DNA from: Phreatobacter aquaticus
GTDB taxonomy: Bacteria > Pseudomonadota > Alphaproteobacteria > Rhizobiales > Phreatobacteraceae
Reading direction: 5' to 3'
Assembly: GCF_005160265.1 (NCBI RefSeq)
Contig: NZ_CP039865.1
Location: 3,124,828 to 3,188,827, forward strand
DNA length: 64,000 bases
In this document: positions 63,171 to 64,000 of the stretch, one piece after another
Layout: each line of letters starts with the position of its first letter
How positions within the stretch are numbered: the first letter of the stretch is position 1
Program-made: the position numbers and the translations under genes
Notes under the pieces: generated by a model
Databases searched by the model: none
Told to the model about the DNA's origin: nothing
The model's input: only the letters and a program-made list of their open reading frames with translations

Positions 63171-64000
63171 ATGCGCGTCTCGCTTCGGTCTCTCGCCGCC
63201 GCAGTCCTGCTGGCCTTTGCCGTTGCGGTCTCCGCACCGGTCCTGGCGCAGCAGCCTTCCTCGGTGAACCCGACCGCTTCGTCGGTCAAGGAACAGCAGC
63301 TTCTCGAGGCGCTGCGCGCCGGCACGCCCGGCACCGGCACCACCCTGTCGGGTCGGATCACCATTCCCGATCAGCGCGCCGCAAACCTCATCCAGCCCCA
63401 GGGGCAGGCCTGGCGGGTGTTCCACCAGGGCACGATGCACTGGGTCGGCGGCATCGCCATTCTCGGCATGCTGGCCGTGCTCGTCGCATTCTACCTGTTC
63501 CGCGGCCGGATCATGATCCACAAGGGCCCCGCGGGCATCCGGATCCTGCGCTTCACCACGTTCGAGCGCCTGGTTCACTGGATGACGGCGGGCTGCTTCC
63601 TGGTGCTGGCGCTGACCGGCCTCAACATCACCTTCGGCAAATATCTGCTGCTGCCGCTCTTCGGTGAAGGCGGCTTCCATGCGGTCGCGAGCCTTGGCAA
63701 ATATGCCCACAACTATCTCGCCTGGCCGTTCATGCTGGGCCTGGTCTTCATGTTCCTGGTCTGGGTTGTCCATAACATCCCGAACAGCATCGACATGGAA
63801 TGGCTGAAGCAGGGCGGTGGATTGCTCAAGCCGGGCGTCCATCCTCCGGCGAAGAAGTTCAATGCCGGCCAGAAGGGCATCTTCTGGGCGGTGATCATCG
63901 GCGGCGGCCTGCTGTCGGTCTCGGGCTTCTTCCTGATCTTCCCGGCAACCGCCGATGGCGTGCTGGCGCTTCAGTTCTGGAACATCGTCCATGGTCTCGT
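63171..64000 (+). CDS. fdhC: Formate dehydrogenase cytochrome b (gamma) subunit, N-terminal part (cut by window edge)
   Basis: About 276 residues are visible and the frame is still open at 64000. An export signal (about 1-26, ending VLAQQ) and a periplasmic stretch precede FHQGTMHWVGGIAILGMLAVLVAFYLF. Next are FERLVHWMTAGCFLVLALTGLNITFGKYLLLPLFG (heme-ligand His in VHW), further helices and GIFWAVIIGGGLLSVSGFFLIFP. ATG 63171 is used because GGGAGG lies 8 bases earlier; ATG 63141 is in frame. It anchors the enzyme and reduces quinone. The missing C-terminus holds the last helices and heme ligands. Confidence 0.92.
   Translation, partial: MRVSLRSLAAAVLLAFAVAVSAPVLAQQPSSVNPTASSVKEQQLLEALRAGTPGTGTTLSGRITIPDQRAANLIQPQGQAWRVFHQGTMHWVGGIAILGMLAVLVAFYLFRGRIMIHKGPAGIRILRFTTFERLVHWMTAGCFLVLALTGLNITFGKYLLLPLFGEGGFHAVASLGKYAHNYLAWPFMLGLVFMFLVWVVHNIPNSIDMEWLKQGGGLLKPGVHPPAKKFNAGQKGIFWAVIIGGGLLSVSGFFLIFPATADGVLALQFWNIVHGL

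Overview
The window is GC-rich, almost fully coding DNA with the gene content of an alphaproteobacterium of the order Hyphomicrobiales (Rhizobiales). The evidence is a HemP-HmuTUV heme operon, a HutX/HmoA heme-use pair, many binding-protein-dependent ABC and TRAP transporters, BKACE and IclR/GntR/FCD regulators, and a formate dehydrogenase (FDH3) island of the type found in Bradyrhizobium and relatives. No genus can be proved from this sequence alone; Phreatobacter- or Bosea-like organisms would fit. I see no insertion sequence, phage, plasmid origin or CRISPR array.

Layout. 1-5.4 kb: an amidase (cut by the left edge) and two tandem M20 peptidases, divergent from an acetylpolyamine-amidohydrolase-like gene and a GST. 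5.2-9.0 kb: housekeeping genes (DUF2892, Crp/Fnr, RlmE, Ppx/GppA), tRNA-Gln(CTG) and a small exported protein. 9.3-12.8 kb: an Omp25/31-type barrel with a clear terminator, a transglutaminase-fold protein that has lost its Cys and His, a DMT exporter and an NTF2-like protein. 13.0-18.8 kb: a complete Opp/Dpp peptide ABC operon on the minus strand. 19.1-29.9 kb: a catabolic region with TRAP transporter, SDR, hydrolase, Gfo/Idh/MocA oxidoreductase, GABA-type aminotransferase, XRE-cupin regulator, aldehyde dehydrogenase, IclR and an Rrf2-like regulator. 29.9-37.6 kb: heme acquisition, with hemP-hmuTUV divergent from receptor-tonB-hmoA-hutX. 37.8-50 kb: BKACE, 3-hydroxyacid dehydrogenase and a branched-chain-type ABC transporter in which permease and both ATPases are one polypeptide, divergent from GntR-SDR-phosphoesterase-GlcD-M20. 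50-64 kb: DUF2478, TusA, a WD40-cytochrome c fusion and the formate dehydrogenase island, which runs off the right edge in the gamma subunit.

How the genes work together. In the heme block the receptor and TonB bring heme across the outer membrane, HmuTUV imports it, and HutX and the HmoA-like monooxygenase handle it in the cytoplasm. In the catabolic blocks, uptake systems sit beside dehydrogenases, aminotransferase and local regulators; short shared motifs in their intergenic regions suggest local regulons. The BKACE and 3-hydroxyacid dehydrogenase pair resembles the two-step route that oxidises and then cleaves carnitine-like beta-hydroxy acids.

The most interesting region is 50-64 kb. 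A molybdenum formate dehydrogenase with Cys rather than selenocysteine at the metal site is encoded behind a tightly overlapping chain of poorly characterised genes: lipoate-ligase-like, DUF6505-like, DUF6352-like, DUF3305, DUF3306 and an HTH-TorD fusion. These are divergent from a large polyferredoxin. Together they look like a dedicated maturation, electron-transfer and regulatory module whose individual roles are unknown.
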